18,250 nucleotides of DNA from Planctomycetota bacterium (GCA_021777685.1 JAJYDH010000061.1:1-18250), one strand, 5' to 3'. Shown: positions 1 to 6,622, counted from the stretch's first letter. Made by a program: numbers and translations. Notes: a model not told the origin generated them from the sequence alone.

Positions 1-113
1 AAAGTATCGTGAATTCGGGCTCGGCTTAGCATACTTTCTTCTGGCTGACCGCTGAAAGCTGACCGCTGAAAGCTGACCGCTGAAAGCTCAAAACTGACCA
101 TTGACCGCTGGCG
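1..113. repeat. Dispersed repeat copy A: conserved core plus ten-unit heptamer tandem repeat
   Basis: Positions 1-43 hold a core (TATCGTGAATTCGGG, then CTTAGCATACTTTCTTC) that recurs in modified form at 2055-2098 and in part at 3457-3484. From 44 to 113 the DNA reads in consecutive 7-mers: GCTGACC, GCTGAAA, GCTGACC, GCTGAAA, GCTGACC, GCTGAAA, GCTCAAA, ACTGACC, ATTGACC, GCTGGCG. The first six are exact and alternate; the last four are degenerate. Period 7 rules out a translated amino-acid repeat. Cyanobacterial STRR heptamers have a similar form, but I cannot say this family is related. The left end may be cut by the window edge. Confidence 0.8.
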
Positions 114-121
114 AAACCTGC

Positions 122-153
122 CGAAAAAAGAACCCCCGGGACGTCCCGGGGGT
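122..153 (-). terminator. Intrinsic terminator of the 199-504 gene
   Basis: A perfect 22-bp palindrome lies at 132-153 (CCCCCGGGA / TCCCGGGGG arms around ACGT). Read on the minus strand it is followed at once by CTTTTTTCGG (complement of 121-130), the classic stem plus U-tract. It lies about 45 nt beyond the stop codon of the minus-strand gene ending at 199. On the plus strand there is no T-run after the stem, so it is directional. Confidence 0.8.
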
Positions 154-198
154 GAGGAGAGGGGCCGATCAAGTCGGCAAACTGGTAAGGCGCTCGGA

Positions 199-504
199 TC
201 AGGAATTCGCCGCGACCGGCTCGGTCGTGTCGCCGGGGCCGCCCTTGCCGCCTCGGGTGGCGGGGACGGCCAGGTAGGTCTGGTGCTCCCACTGACCGGC
301 CCAGGCCAGCCCGGCCCAGCGCTGGAGGGAGATCGCCTTGACCGTCGGCCGGTCCTCGTCGCGGATCACCTCGCCCCAGGCGCCGGTGTAGGCCGCCCGG
401 ACCTGCGCGGAGGTCCCGCCGTAGCAGAGGAGCCGCTCGCCGCTCGGGGCCAGGCAGGCGATCGCCCGCCAATCCTGGGCCCCTGTTGATTCACTTATGC
501 TCAT
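199..504 (-). CDS. Small conserved-looking hypothetical protein (101 aa)
   Basis: The frame starting at ATG 504 (MSISESTGAQDW) encodes about 101 residues and ends in TGA at 199. The same frame is open to an ATG at 615, but the residues upstream of 504 (basic, Ser/Arg-rich) look like non-coding translation, so the shorter start is preferred; there is no strong Shine-Dalgarno for either. The protein has no signal peptide or membrane segment. It reads as a small alpha/beta domain with a C-terminal tryptophan-rich stretch (LQRWAGLAWAGQWEHQTYLAVP). The pattern LQ-x-W...G-x-W...L-x-VP resembles small uncharacterised planctomycete proteins as I remember them, but I cannot name a family. The well-formed terminator just downstream supports a real transcription unit. 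Function unknown. Confidence 0.6.
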   Translation of the reverse strand: MSISESTGAQDWRAIACLAPSGERLLCYGGTSAQVRAAYTGAWGEVIRDEDRPTVKAISLQRWAGLAWAGQWEHQTYLAVPATRGGKGGPGDTTEPVAANS

Positions 505-991
505 CGTTGCGATGTCCCCGCCCGTCGAAGATCCGGTCTCTTCGGATGATGCTGCCAGCCTGGGATATCGAGACCGGGCGTTGCGACGGGACTTCGAGTA
601 AGGAGCAGACGTCAAGGTACGGCGGAATCCGGTGATCGATCGACGCCGCCGCCTCGGCCCTCAAATCGTCCGAGGGTCCGGCCGAAGGATCGTGACTGAA
701 AACAGCTTACGCCGAAGACAACCCCTCGACAACTCGGGCCGCCGGGCCGATCGCATCCCGACGAACGGGATCGGAGCGGGACGTGACACGAGACGGGGAG
801 GGCCGAGGGAGGATCGCGCAAGCCGTGGTCCGATCGGCCGACGACTCGCCTGGGCGACGCGACCGGATCGATGACCGAACACTGGCATTCTACCGCCCTC
901 GACGCGCCAGGGCGAATAAATAATCGGAAAAACTCTCCAAATCTTTTCCCAGGCGTGACTTCAGGATGGAAACCGGGTGACGCTCCGGGCC
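505..991. other. Intergenic region without a convincing gene
   Basis: Open frames here (for example 612-995 minus and 632-874 plus) give low-complexity Arg/Pro/Gly-rich translations typical of GC-rich shadows. No tRNA-like or conserved RNA fold was recognised. A short AT-richer patch (AATAAATAATCGGAAAAACT, from about 915) sits downstream of the MDR gene and upstream of the 199-504 gene; it could hold the latter's promoter, but no good -35/-10 pair was found. Confidence 0.5.
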
Positions 992-1993
992 TCATCTCTC
1001 CGGGGCCGAGATCCTCAGCAGCACCTTCCCCCGACGGCCGACGGCCTGGGCTTCCTTGACCGCGTCGTTGATCCGTTCGAGCGGGAACTCGCGGCCCGGC
1101 TCGGTGGCGAGGACCCCCTTGCGGATCAGATCGGCGATCTCGCGGAAGGTCAGGAGCATCTTGACCTTGCTCCGCTCGGCCGCCCAGTGGCCGAGGTAGA
1201 ACCCCTCGATCGTCCGCTTCCCGGCGATCATCTTGCGGGGGTCGACCCGGATCGGGTCTTCTTCCAGGGTCCCGTAGACCAGCATCCGCCCGCCGGTCGC
1301 CAGCGAGTCGAAGACGCCGGTGCCGGTGTCGCCGCCGACCGGGTCGATGGCGTAGCTCACCCCCTCGCCGCCGACGACCTTGCGGACCTGCTCGTCGATA
1401 GGGCCGTCGGCCGGGCAGATCACCGCGTCGGCCCCGAGCGCCTTCAGCTCGTCCATCGCCTCGCGGCGGCGGACGATGTTGAGGGTCCGGAACCCGTCGT
1501 GCTGGCCCAGCTTGATCATCATCCGGCCCAGGGTCGAGCCGGCGGCCGACTGGAGGAGCCAGGCCCCCTTCGGGACCGCCAGGACGTGCCGGGCCATCGC
1601 CAGGACCGTCGCCGGGTTGACGAAAAACGAGGCCACCTGCTCGTCGGGCAGGTCGGACGAGACGGGGACGACCCGGAGGGCCGGCAGGGTGACGTACTCG
1701 GCCCAGTTCGCGCCGGCCTGGTTCAGGACCGCCACCCGCTTGCCGACGTAAAACTTGCCGATCAGCCCCGGCCCGGCCCTGTCCACGACCCCCACGCCCT
1801 CATAGCCGGGGGTCGCCGGCAGCTTCGGGAGCACGCCGTAACGCCCCTCGACGGTCAGGAGGTCGGACGGGTTGATCGGGCTGGCGATCATCCGGACGCG
1901 GACCTCGCCCCGGCCCGGCTCGGGGACGGGAACCTCGGCCGCGGCCAGGACCTCGGCGGGGTTGCCGAACTTTTCGAAGCGGATGACCTTCAT
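992..1993 (-). CDS. MDR-family NAD(P)H-dependent oxidoreductase (quinone / enoyl reductase type)
   Basis: This 333-residue protein has the medium-chain dehydrogenase/reductase layout: an N-terminal GroES-like domain (MKVIRFEKFGNPAEVL, then INPSDLLTVEGRYG and TPGYEGVGVV) and a nucleotide-binding domain from about residue 140 with a glycine-rich turn (SAAGSTLGRMMIKLG). NPSDLL...GRYG is typical of the zinc-free quinone oxidoreductase / mitochondrial-type 2-enoyl-CoA reductase branch, and the cysteine/histidine zinc ligands of alcohol dehydrogenases are absent. The likely reaction is NAD(P)H-dependent reduction of a quinone or an alpha,beta-unsaturated carbonyl or thioester; the substrate cannot be told from sequence. 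It is a soluble cytoplasmic protein. The frame extends upstream to 2086, but that extension runs through the heptamer repeat, so ATG 1993 is chosen. It is divergent from the sulfurtransferase with a repeat-filled gap. Confidence 0.85.
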   Translation of the reverse strand: MKVIRFEKFGNPAEVLAAAEVPVPEPGRGEVRVRMIASPINPSDLLTVEGRYGVLPKLPATPGYEGVGVVDRAGPGLIGKFYVGKRVAVLNQAGANWAEYVTLPALRVVPVSSDLPDEQVASFFVNPATVLAMARHVLAVPKGAWLLQSAAGSTLGRMMIKLGQHDGFRTLNIVRRREAMDELKALGADAVICPADGPIDEQVRKVVGGEGVSYAIDPVGGDTGTGVFDSLATGGRMLVYGTLEEDPIRVDPRKMIAGKRTIEGFYLGHWAAERSKVKMLLTFREIADLIRKGVLATEPGREFPLERINDAVKEAQAVGRRGKVLLRISAPER

Positions 1994-2020
1994 GCGAATC
2001 GTTGATCCTCGATCGGACGG

Positions 2021-2117
2021 CGAGCGGTCAGCGGTCAGCTTTCGGCGGTCAGCAATACTATCGTGGATTCGGCGCCCGCTTAGCACACTTCTTCCCCGGC
2101 TGACCGCTGACCGCTCG
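2021..2117. repeat. Dispersed repeat copy B: 19-bp inverted heptamer arms around the conserved core
   Basis: The arm at 2021-2039 (CGAGCGGTCAGCGGTCAGC) and the arm at 2099-2117 (GCTGACCGCTGACCGCTCG) are perfect reverse complements, 59 nt apart. Both consist of the GCTGACC heptamer. Between them, 2055-2098 repeats the core seen at 1-43 (ACTATCGTGGATTCGG, then CTTAGCACACTTCTTC). The minus-strand reading of 2021-2054 keeps the 7-nt period (GCTGACC GCCGAAA GCTGACC GCTGACC GCTCGCC). It lies between the divergent MDR and sulfurtransferase genes, within the likely promoter region. Confidence 0.8.
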
Positions 2118-2215
2118 TTTCAAGCCGGCAAGGCCGGTTATCATAACACCCGGACCCGACGGCGGCAGCCACCAGGCCCCGCCCTTCCGACCCCCGGCCC
2201 GAGAGATCCCCCGCG

Positions 2216-3079
2216 ATGCCCGTCGACCCGCTCGTCTCCGCCGACTGGCTCCAGGACCACCTGGGCGACCCGAAGATCCGGATCGTCGACATCCGGGGGT
2301 ACGTCGCGACCCGGCCGGTCGCCCCCGGGGTCGAGGAGGCCACCTATCGGGGCGCCCCCGAGGAATACGCCGCCGGCCACGTCCCGGGCTCGGTCTTCGT
2401 CGACTGGACGAAGGACATCGTCGACCCCGACGACCCCGTCCCCGCCCAGATCGCCGGCCCCGAGCGGTTCGCCCGCGCGATGGGCGAGCGAGGGGTCGGC
2501 GACGAGACCCACGTCGTCGTCGTCGACCACATGGGCGGCCAGTTCGCCACAAGGCTCTGGTGGGCCTTGACCTACTACGGCCACGACGCCGTCAGCGTCC
2601 TCGAAGGGGGCTGGAACCGCTGGGTCGAGGAGGATCGGCCGATCGACACCGGGCCGATCGCCTCGATGCCGAAGACCTTCACCCCCCGCCCCCGCCCCGA
2701 GATGCGGGCGACCGCCGCCCAGCTCGCCGCCAGGCTCGGAGAGCCCGACCTCCAGCTCCTCGACGCCCGGGACGCCGGCCAGTTCACCGGGGCCCGCCGC
2801 CGAGGAGCCCGGGGCGGCCACATCCCGGGGGCCCGGAACGTCCCCCGCGAGCTGTTCTTCGCCGAGGGCGGCGGCTTCAGGCCCCTGCCCGAGATCCGCA
2901 AGGTCATCGAAGACCTCGGCTTACGTCCCGATCGGCCCACCGTCGCCTACTGCAACGGCGGGGTCGCGGCCACGGTCGTCCTGTTCCACCTCGCCCGCCT
3001 GGGCTTCCCGGACCTCACCAATTACGACGGCTCGTGGAACGAGTGGGGCGAGCGGACCGACCTGCCGGTCGAGCCGTGA
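2216..3079 (+). CDS. Two-domain sulfurtransferase (rhodanese / 3-mercaptopyruvate type)
   Basis: The 287-residue protein is a tandem rhodanese. Domain 1 (about 8-140) contains IVDIRGYV, HVPGSVFVDW and GGWNRW but lacks the active-site cysteine (VVVVDHMGGQFATRLWW in its place). Domain 2 (about 165-285) contains LLDARDAGQFTG, GHIPGARNVP and the active loop YCNGGVAAT with catalytic Cys246, ending YDGSWNEW. This inactive-then-active order and the length match thiosulfate:cyanide sulfurtransferase and 3-mercaptopyruvate sulfurtransferase. The loop CNGGVAA is neither the classical CRKGVT nor CGSGVT form, so the donor is undecided. It would move sulfane sulfur through a Cys246 persulfide to cyanide or another thiophile. 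No signal peptide is seen. The ATG at 2216 is the first plausible start; no strong Shine-Dalgarno is present. A C-rich repeat region follows 12 nt after the stop. Confidence 0.9.
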   Translation: MPVDPLVSADWLQDHLGDPKIRIVDIRGYVATRPVAPGVEEATYRGAPEEYAAGHVPGSVFVDWTKDIVDPDDPVPAQIAGPERFARAMGERGVGDETHVVVVDHMGGQFATRLWWALTYYGHDAVSVLEGGWNRWVEEDRPIDTGPIASMPKTFTPRPRPEMRATAAQLAARLGEPDLQLLDARDAGQFTGARRRGARGGHIPGARNVPRELFFAEGGGFRPLPEIRKVIEDLGLRPDRPTVAYCNGGVAATVVLFHLARLGFPDLTNYDGSWNEWGERTDLPVEP

Positions 3080-3090
3080 CCCGTCCCAGA

Positions 3091-3409
3091 CGAACCCAAA
3101 CTCGCGGGAACCACCCGCCAAGAGAAACCCAACCGCCCCGTCCCCGTCCAAAACTCCCATTCAAACCCAACCAGCATCCGCGACCGGGATTTGTAGGGTG
3201 GGTCGAGCCTCGGGCGAGCCCCACCACGCATCGGTGGTGGGGCTCGCCCGAGGCTCGACCCACCTTACGCAGATACCCAAGCTTCTCGTCTTCGGAACAA
3301 CCCAGTGGCACCCGACATTCCCTCAAGAGGAACCCAACCCCGCGTCTCGACCGTCAGTTCCAATGCGAACCCAACCGAGACGCTCGACCCTGTCAAACTC
3401 GAAGCCAAC
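3091..3409 (+). repeat. Degenerate ACCCAAC-type repeat series downstream of the sulfurtransferase
   Basis: Units ending in ACCCAAC or a close variant occur at 3091-3100 (CGAACCCAAA), 3124-3133 (GAAACCCAAC), 3161-3171 (TCAAACCCAAC), 3329-3338 (GGAACCCAAC), 3365-3375 (GCGAACCCAAC) and 3400-3409 (CGAAGCCAAC). Spacings are about 34 and 38 nt before the 3193-3268 hairpin and 37 and 34 nt after it, so the hairpin appears inserted into the series. Flanks of units are also alike (TCTCGACCGTCAG and GCTCGACCCTGTC before two of them). The same family, with a longer conserved core, forms the array at 15470-15646. Confidence 0.6.
3193..3268. repeat. REP-type long hairpin (35-bp stem)
   Basis: Arm 3197-3227 and arm 3234-3264 are perfect 31-nt reverse complements separated by GCATCG. 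Four more base pairs (3193-3196 with 3265-3268, one of them G-T) extend the stem to 35 bp. The left arm begins with the tetranucleotide GTAG, the head motif known from REP elements mobilised by RAYT-type (REP-associated tyrosine) transposases. One arm recurs alone at 10690-10723. Being the first strong hairpin after the sulfurtransferase stop, it could also end that transcript, though no U-tract follows. Confidence 0.75.
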
Positions 3410-3456
3410 GAAGACCTCGCCCGGAGAGCGGGCCGACAAGGCTCGCTCCGGGTATT

Positions 3457-3484
3457 TACTATCGTGAATACGCCCGCCGAATAA
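3457..3484. repeat. Dispersed repeat copy C: core only
   Basis: TACTATCGTGAATACGCCCG followed by CCGAATAA matches the start of the core at 2055-2080 and 1-26 (TATCGTGRATTCGG). The heptamer part and the CTTAGCA segment are missing. This is the third occurrence in the window and the weakest. Confidence 0.45.
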
Positions 3485-3695
3485 CCGGGTTTCCCGCCCG
3501 CCGGACCAATCCATCACGCCCGATCCGAGAGCCGGTCCAGGCCAGAACTTGGCCGGGCAAAGTTGGCTGAATTTGCCCTGGGAGAACCAAAAAACCGGGC
3601 AGACGGACCCCGATTTTCGGTCAAATTGGGCCAAAATCGACCTATTCGAGCTACAAACCGAGTCAAAAAAACCGCTTTGTACGACAAATCGAAAG
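3485..3695. other. AT-richer intergenic stretch, no gene seen
   Basis: Between about 3560 and 3780 the DNA is much richer in A and T than the rest of the window, with A-runs such as CCAAAAAACCGG, GTCAAAAAAACC and CATAATAAACAGAATAATC. Both strands are partly open, but the translations lack any recognisable domain and have unusual composition for this genome. No RNA family or promoter pair could be assigned with confidence. Confidence 0.4.
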
Positions 3696-4241
3696 TCAAC
3701 GAGAGAGTATATCCAAGTCAACATGGAAAACCTGGTGATTTTGGCCATAATAAACAGAATAATCTATCGCTGCGAAATCGGTTCCCGGCACCGGGTGTAC
3801 CCGCCGGCACCTTTTCCCTGCCCACACCTTTTCCACCCACCTCATCTCGCCGTCGTCGGACAGGGTCGTCAGGGGATCGCCCTCCTTGACGAGGCCGCCC
3901 GCCTGGCCGGACAGGGTGCCGATCAGGCCGTCGAAAGTTGCCTTGATCGGGACCATCCTGGCCAACTCCTCGGCGCCCGGCCTCTCCCCGGGCGAGGGCG
4001 GCCCGACCTGGAACGGCAGATCGCCCTTCTTCACCGCCTGGCCCTCCTTGACCAGGACCGCCGCGACCTGCCCCTCCGCCAGGGCCCGGACCACGATGTG
4101 GCGGCTCGCGTTGATCCGGCAGACATATTGCTCCGTGACGATCACGGTCTTCGAGCGGACGGTCGTGACCGTGAGTTTCCGACCCTCGTCGCGCGTCTCC
4201 TGCCCGCATGCGTCGGATTCGGGCCGGCCGAGGGAGATCAT
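3696..4241 (-). pseudogene. Decayed RND efflux periplasmic adaptor (HlyD/AcrA family), internally deleted and truncated
   Basis: Read from ATG 4241, the frame gives TVTTVRSKTVIVTEQYVCRI, then NASRHIVVRALAEGQV and LVKEGQAVKKGDLPFQV. This is the first lipoyl half and beta-strand signature of RND efflux membrane-fusion proteins (typical form: EQYVCQIHSCRHIEVRAL...VKEGQAVKKGDL). In intact members a coiled-coil hairpin of roughly 70-100 residues follows; here only about 20 residues (GPPSPGERPGAEELARMVPI) join it to the second lipoyl half (KATFDGLIGTLSGQAGGLVK and EGDPLTTLSDDGEMRWV). Similarity stops near 3815, before the beta-barrel domain; the remaining open frame to 3696 is unrelated and lies partly in the AT-rich patch. 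The N-terminus has only a hint of a lipoprotein signal (DACGQ). No pump or outer-membrane gene is adjacent. I read this as a remnant; a working mini-adaptor is unlikely. Confidence 0.65.
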
Positions 4242-4440
4242 CCGCAGCAAGAGCGCCTGAGCCCGCGAAGCTTTCAGGGCCGGTCCTCTCGTCGTCCGGA
4301 CGACTCGCCCCCTCGCCGGATTATGGCGATTGACGCCCGCGATGCGCGGGAAAACGGCCGGACTCCCGGCGAAGTCGGCCGGATCGAGGCCCAGTACCGT
4401 TGAACGAACCATGCACGACGGGGGAGCCGCCTTACTGACT

Positions 4441-4527
4441 CCCTCTCCCCTGTGGGAGAGGGGTCAATCAACGTGGCAGGAGCCCGGAACCCTTCACCCC
4501 AACCCTCTCCCACAAGGGGAGATGGGG
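4441..4527. repeat. CTCTCCC/GGGAGAG hairpin repeat, two units
   Basis: CCCTCTCCC (4441-4449) and GGGAGAGGG (4454-4462) form a perfect 9-bp stem with a CTGT loop. A second, weaker unit (CCCTCTCCC...GGGGAGATGGGG) lies at about 4502-4527, preceded by CACCCCAA. Repeats of this sort are scattered in the intergenic DNA of many high-GC bacteria. It lies downstream of the minus-strand SDR gene and upstream of the adaptor remnant. The rest of 4242-4670 shows no gene. Confidence 0.6.
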
Positions 4528-4670
4528 CCAGGAGTCACGGACAACTCAGAGTTTGCGGCTCATTCAACGGTCATGGGTCGAGACCCGGCCGATCGGCTGC
4601 CGCCCGACGTCGGGTTTTCGCCGCTTCGGCCGGATTGGACGGCACGGCCGCACTCCCGGACCCGTGGCAT

Positions 4671-5567
4671 TCAAGCCGCGGAATAGTCCATGCGGTCGAG
4701 GTCGTCGATCATCCCGGCCTCCTGCGTCGGTCGCCATCCCAGCCGTTGCCGCGTCAGGGCGCTGGAGGCGGGCATGTCCATCCCGGCGAACATCGCCATC
4801 CAGCCGAAGTGGCCGGCGGCCTCCTCGGGCGAGAGGGAGACGACCGGGACGTTCAGGCCTCGGCCGATCGCCTCGGCGATCGCCCGGGCGGTCACGCCCT
4901 CCTCGGCGACGGCGTGATACCTCGCCCCGGGCGTCCCCTTCTCCAGCGCCAGCCGGTAGACGGGCGCGGCGTCGAGGACATGGACGGCAGGCCAGCGGTT
5001 GAGCCCGTCGCCGATGTAGGCCGAGACGCCCTTCTCGCGGGCGACGGCGACCGAGTAGGTCACGAGGCCCTGCTTCTCCGTGTCGTGGACCTGCGGGAGC
5101 CGCACCACCGACATCCGGACGCCCCGCGCGGCGACCGCCTCGGCCGCGATCTCCGAGCCGGCCCGGGGGTTCGGGTGGTGGGGGTCGAAATGGTCCTCGG
5201 TCGAGGGTTCGCCCGGCGCCGCGGTCCCCATCCCGGTCCCCGAGGTGACGACCAGGGGCCGGTCGGAGCCGACGAGCGCGTCGCCGAGCGCCTCGATGGC
5301 CCGCCGGTCCGCCTCGCACACTTCCAGGAAGCGCGAGAAGTCGTGGATGAACCCGCAGTGGATCACGCCGTCCGACCGGGCGGCCCCGCTCCGGAGGCTC
5401 TCGAGGTCTTCAAGATCGCCCCGATGGACCTCGACGCCGGCGGCGGCGAGCGACGCGGCGCCCGCGTCCGATCGGGCGAGGCCGAGCACCTGATGGCCCG
5501 CCTTGTTGAGATCCCGGATGATGGCCGTGCCGATGAATCCCGTCGCACCCGTGAGGAAAACACGCAT
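4671..5567 (-). CDS. NAD(P)-binding SDR / epimerase-like protein
   Basis: The 298-residue protein opens with MRVFLTGATGFIGTAIIRDL, the TGxxGFIG dinucleotide-binding motif of extended or atypical short-chain dehydrogenases. RSDAAGAAS-like sequence and VEVHRGDLEDLESL follow at the position where these proteins bind the adenine ribose and ring. The YxxxK catalytic pair is not evident; HPNPRAGSEIAAEAV occupies that region, as in many atypical SDRs. RLPQVHDTEKQGL and AVHVLDAAPVYRLALEKG fit the C-terminal substrate domain. Likely a soluble NADPH-dependent reductase or sugar-epimerase relative; substrate unknown. The start is secure: AAGGAG lies 8 nt upstream of ATG 5567. It is divergent from an AraC-type regulator 128 nt away, an arrangement that often means the regulator controls the enzyme gene. 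Confidence 0.88.
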   Translation of the reverse strand: MRVFLTGATGFIGTAIIRDLNKAGHQVLGLARSDAGAASLAAAGVEVHRGDLEDLESLRSGAARSDGVIHCGFIHDFSRFLEVCEADRRAIEALGDALVGSDRPLVVTSGTGMGTAAPGEPSTEDHFDPHHPNPRAGSEIAAEAVAARGVRMSVVRLPQVHDTEKQGLVTYSVAVAREKGVSAYIGDGLNRWPAVHVLDAAPVYRLALEKGTPGARYHAVAEEGVTARAIAEAIGRGLNVPVVSLSPEEAAGHFGWMAMFAGMDMPASSALTRQRLGWRPTQEAGMIDDLDRMDYSAA

Positions 5568-5632
5568 CAGGACTTCTCCTTGTCTTCGTTTCAGGGCCGC
5601 TCTTTCCGCCCCTCGGGACCAAGGGTAGGCGA

Positions 5633-5661
5633 TTGACGGGATACGATCTATGCTCTACAGT
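5633..5661 (+). promoter_or_regulatory. Candidate sigma70-type promoter of the AraC-type gene
   Basis: TTGACG at 5633-5638 and TACAGT at 5656-5661 are separated by 17 nt, close to the -35/-10 consensus (5/6 and 4/6 matches). They lie 34 nt upstream of ATG 5696, within the 128-nt gap between divergent genes. Judged by eye only. Confidence 0.4.
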
Positions 5662-5695
5662 CCAAATTATCTTCGCGATCGTCCAGGAGTGCCCG

Positions 5696-6622
5696 ATGGA
5701 CCCGCTCTCAGGCGTGCTGTCGCTGCTGAAGCCGAGGAACTCGATGTGCGGCGGCTTCGAGGCGGGCGGGGACTGGTCATTCCAGTTCCCCCAGCATGAA
5801 GGCATCAAATGCTATGCGGTGGTCTCCGGCCGGTGCTGGCTGGCGGTCGAGGGTGTGCCCGAGGCGGTGCACCTGAAGGCGGGCGATTGCTTCCTCCTGC
5901 CGCTGGGACGGCCGTTCCGCCTGGCCAGCGACCTGAGCTTGCCGCCCGTGGACTTCAAGTCGATCCTTTCGAGGCCGCTGAATGGCGGCGTGGCCTCGTG
6001 GAATGGGGGAGGAGATATCTCCGCCGTCGGCGGCTTCTTCGGCCTCGACGGCCAGCACGCCGGCATCCTCCTGGGGATGCTCCCGCCGATCGTTCACATC
6101 AACAAAGAGTCGGACATATCGGCGTTACGCTGGTCGATGGAGCGGATGATGCGGGAGCTTCGCGAGCCGCGGCCGGGCGGCTTCCTGGTCGTGCAGCACC
6201 TCGCCCTCATGATGCTGGTGCAGGCCCTCCGGGCGCACCTGGCGGAAGGGTTGAGGGGGAGCGTGGGATGGCTCTTCGCGCTGGCCGACCCGCAGATGAG
6301 CGTGGCCATCCACGCGATGCACGACGACCCCGCGCATCCCTGGACCTTGCGGGAGCTGGCGGAGCGGGTGGGGATGTCGCGATCGAGCTTCGCCCGGAAA
6401 TTCAAGGAGACCGTCGGCTCGACGCCGATCGATTATCTGACGCGCTGGCGGATGCTCCTGGCCGGCGACCGGCTGACGAACTCGGGCGACTCGATTTCCA
6501 TCATCTCTCTGTCGCTCGGCTACGAATCCGAGAGCGCCTTCAGCACGGCGTTCAAGAGGGTCATGGGCTGTTCGCCCCGGCAATACAGCCGCGGCCGGGA
6601 GATGGTCTCCGCCTCGGATTAG
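5696..6622 (+). CDS. AraC/XylS-family transcriptional regulator with cupin-type sensor domain
   Basis: The start is ATG 5696, because AGGAG lies 6 nt upstream; the frame is open to a TTG at 5633, but that falls on the promoter. The 308-residue product has an N-terminal cupin-like ligand domain (residues about 10-190; CYAVVSGRCWLAVEG and LKAGDCFLLPLGRPFRLASD) of the type common in AraC-like regulators next to oxidoreductase genes. The C-terminal domain (about 215-303) has the two helix-turn-helix units: WTLRELAERVGMSRSSFARK for the first, and SISIISLSLGYESESAFSTA then FKRVMGCSPRQYSRG for the second, which is the AraC signature. It probably binds DNA in the shared promoter region and controls the divergent SDR gene, perhaps in response to a small carbonyl or sugar compound; the effector is unknown. 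Its TAG stop overlaps the uvsE stop on the other strand. Confidence 0.9.
   Translation: MDPLSGVLSLLKPRNSMCGGFEAGGDWSFQFPQHEGIKCYAVVSGRCWLAVEGVPEAVHLKAGDCFLLPLGRPFRLASDLSLPPVDFKSILSRPLNGGVASWNGGGDISAVGGFFGLDGQHAGILLGMLPPIVHINKESDISALRWSMERMMRELREPRPGGFLVVQHLALMMLVQALRAHLAEGLRGSVGWLFALADPQMSVAIHAMHDDPAHPWTLRELAERVGMSRSSFARKFKETVGSTPIDYLTRWRMLLAGDRLTNSGDSISIISLSLGYESESAFSTAFKRVMGCSPRQYSRGREMVSASD

Noticed and set aside
612..995. 127-residue minus-strand frame between the first two genes
   Set aside because: Translation is low-complexity, with no ribosome-binding site and no recognisable motif.
1994..2086. N-terminal extension of the MDR protein
   Set aside because: The extra residues are encoded by the heptamer repeat and core, which also occur outside genes; MKVIRFEKFG is the natural start.
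3323..3748. 141-residue minus-strand frame
   Set aside because: It runs through the ACCCAAC-type repeats and the AT-rich patch; its VGFEF-like motifs come from the DNA repeat, not from a protein domain.
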